Of a DNA stretch of 64,000 nt, positions 63,950 through 64,000 are shown piece by piece. The translations under genes were made by a program, and so were the position numbers. Origin of the DNA: an uncultured Ilumatobacter sp. Lineage in GTDB: Bacteria > Actinomycetota > Acidimicrobiia > Acidimicrobiales > Ilumatobacteraceae. Position 1 is the stretch's first letter; each line of letters opens with the position of its first letter. Under the pieces are notes generated by a model that made no database searches, was not told where the DNA came from, and saw only the letters and a list, made by a program, of their open reading frames with translations. Location of the stretch: NCBI GenBank assembly GCA_905182555.1, contig CAJJBX010000009.1:124001-188000 (forward strand), in the 5' to 3' direction.

Positions 63950-64000
63950 TCAGTTCGTGCGGGCGTTGACGAGGGCTTCGAGGGCCTTCAGGTTGCGCTT
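63950..64000 (-). CDS. C-terminal end of a gene running off the window
   Basis: The last 51 bases, read on the minus strand, give KRNLKALEALVNARTN and a TGA stop at 63952-63950. The helical, basic character is all that can be seen; the rest of the gene is outside the window. The repeat element just below its stop supports a true gene end. Confidence 0.55.
   Translation of the reverse strand, partial: KRNLKALEALVNARTN

Overview
The window reads as ordinary chromosome of a high-GC actinomycete, most likely an Acidimicrobiia/Ilumatobacter-type bacterium. This is inferred from high GC, GatCAB, a MurA whose catalytic Cys is replaced by Asp as in mycobacteria, actinobacterial-type SerC, PAC2, DUF3054 and DUF6356 proteins, and a DUF3417-type glucan phosphorylase. 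No species can be fixed from the sequence alone. There are no rRNA or tRNA genes, insertion sequences, prophage or CRISPR arrays.

Layout. 0-0.4 kb: 5' end of a 2OG-Fe(II) oxygenase with a 14-copy octanucleotide repeat just upstream of its start. 0.9-4.1 kb: gatC-gatA-gatB. 4.8-6.8 kb: ilvD plus a coupled small membrane protein. 6.8-10.5 kb: patatin, serine hydrolase, DUF3054, flavin reductase, MTHFS. 10.5-13.7 kb: DUF6356, Lrp, LysR, inositol-phosphate synthase. 14-17.4 kb: folD, then ilvB-ilvN behind a classical attenuator with a branched-chain-rich leader peptide. 17.5-20.9 kb: a decayed ilvY divergent from a class II (E. coli-like) ilvC, followed by a ModF-like double ABC ATPase; this looks like an imported module. 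21-28.4 kb: MFS, metY, PAC2, serC, a GrdB/PrdB-family protein with one in-frame UGA (probable selenoprotein), and an aminotransferase. 29-37.4 kb: cobalamin region with cobO-cobU-cobT-cobS-popT on minus, and a B12 riboswitch-btuF-btuC-btuD-cobQ on plus. 37.5-45.8 kb: PLP aldolase, TetR, MOSC, class II aldolase, glpX, S9 peptidase, two lineage-specific proteins, hydrolase. 45.8-51.3 kb: MFS, murA, acyltransferase, TetR. 51.4-57.7 kb: MFS, NifU-like, MeaB, MDR dehydrogenase, enoyl-CoA hydratase, MFS. 57.7-63.6 kb: glycogen genes glgP, a GT4 glucan synthase and glgB.

How it works together. Branched-chain amino-acid synthesis is nearly complete here (ilvD, ilvB, ilvN, ilvC). Attenuation at ilvBN and probably the former ilvY circuit at ilvC link expression to supply. 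The B12 block combines uptake (btuFCD) with late assembly (cobO, cobU, cobT, cobS, cobQ), all consistent with salvage and completion of cobalamin; MeaB nearby serves the B12 enzyme methylmalonyl-CoA mutase. The three glycogen enzymes form a compact divergent cluster.

Data quality matters. At least eleven otherwise well-conserved genes carry single frame changes, including ilvC, and ilvB, btuF, ilvY and an LtrA-like gene also show missing or scrambled internal segments. Coding potential is intact on both sides of most breaks. The simplest reading is indel or assembly error in a draft or metagenome-derived sequence, with some true decay (ilvY, ltrA) possible. Broken genes are therefore annotated as one unit across the break.
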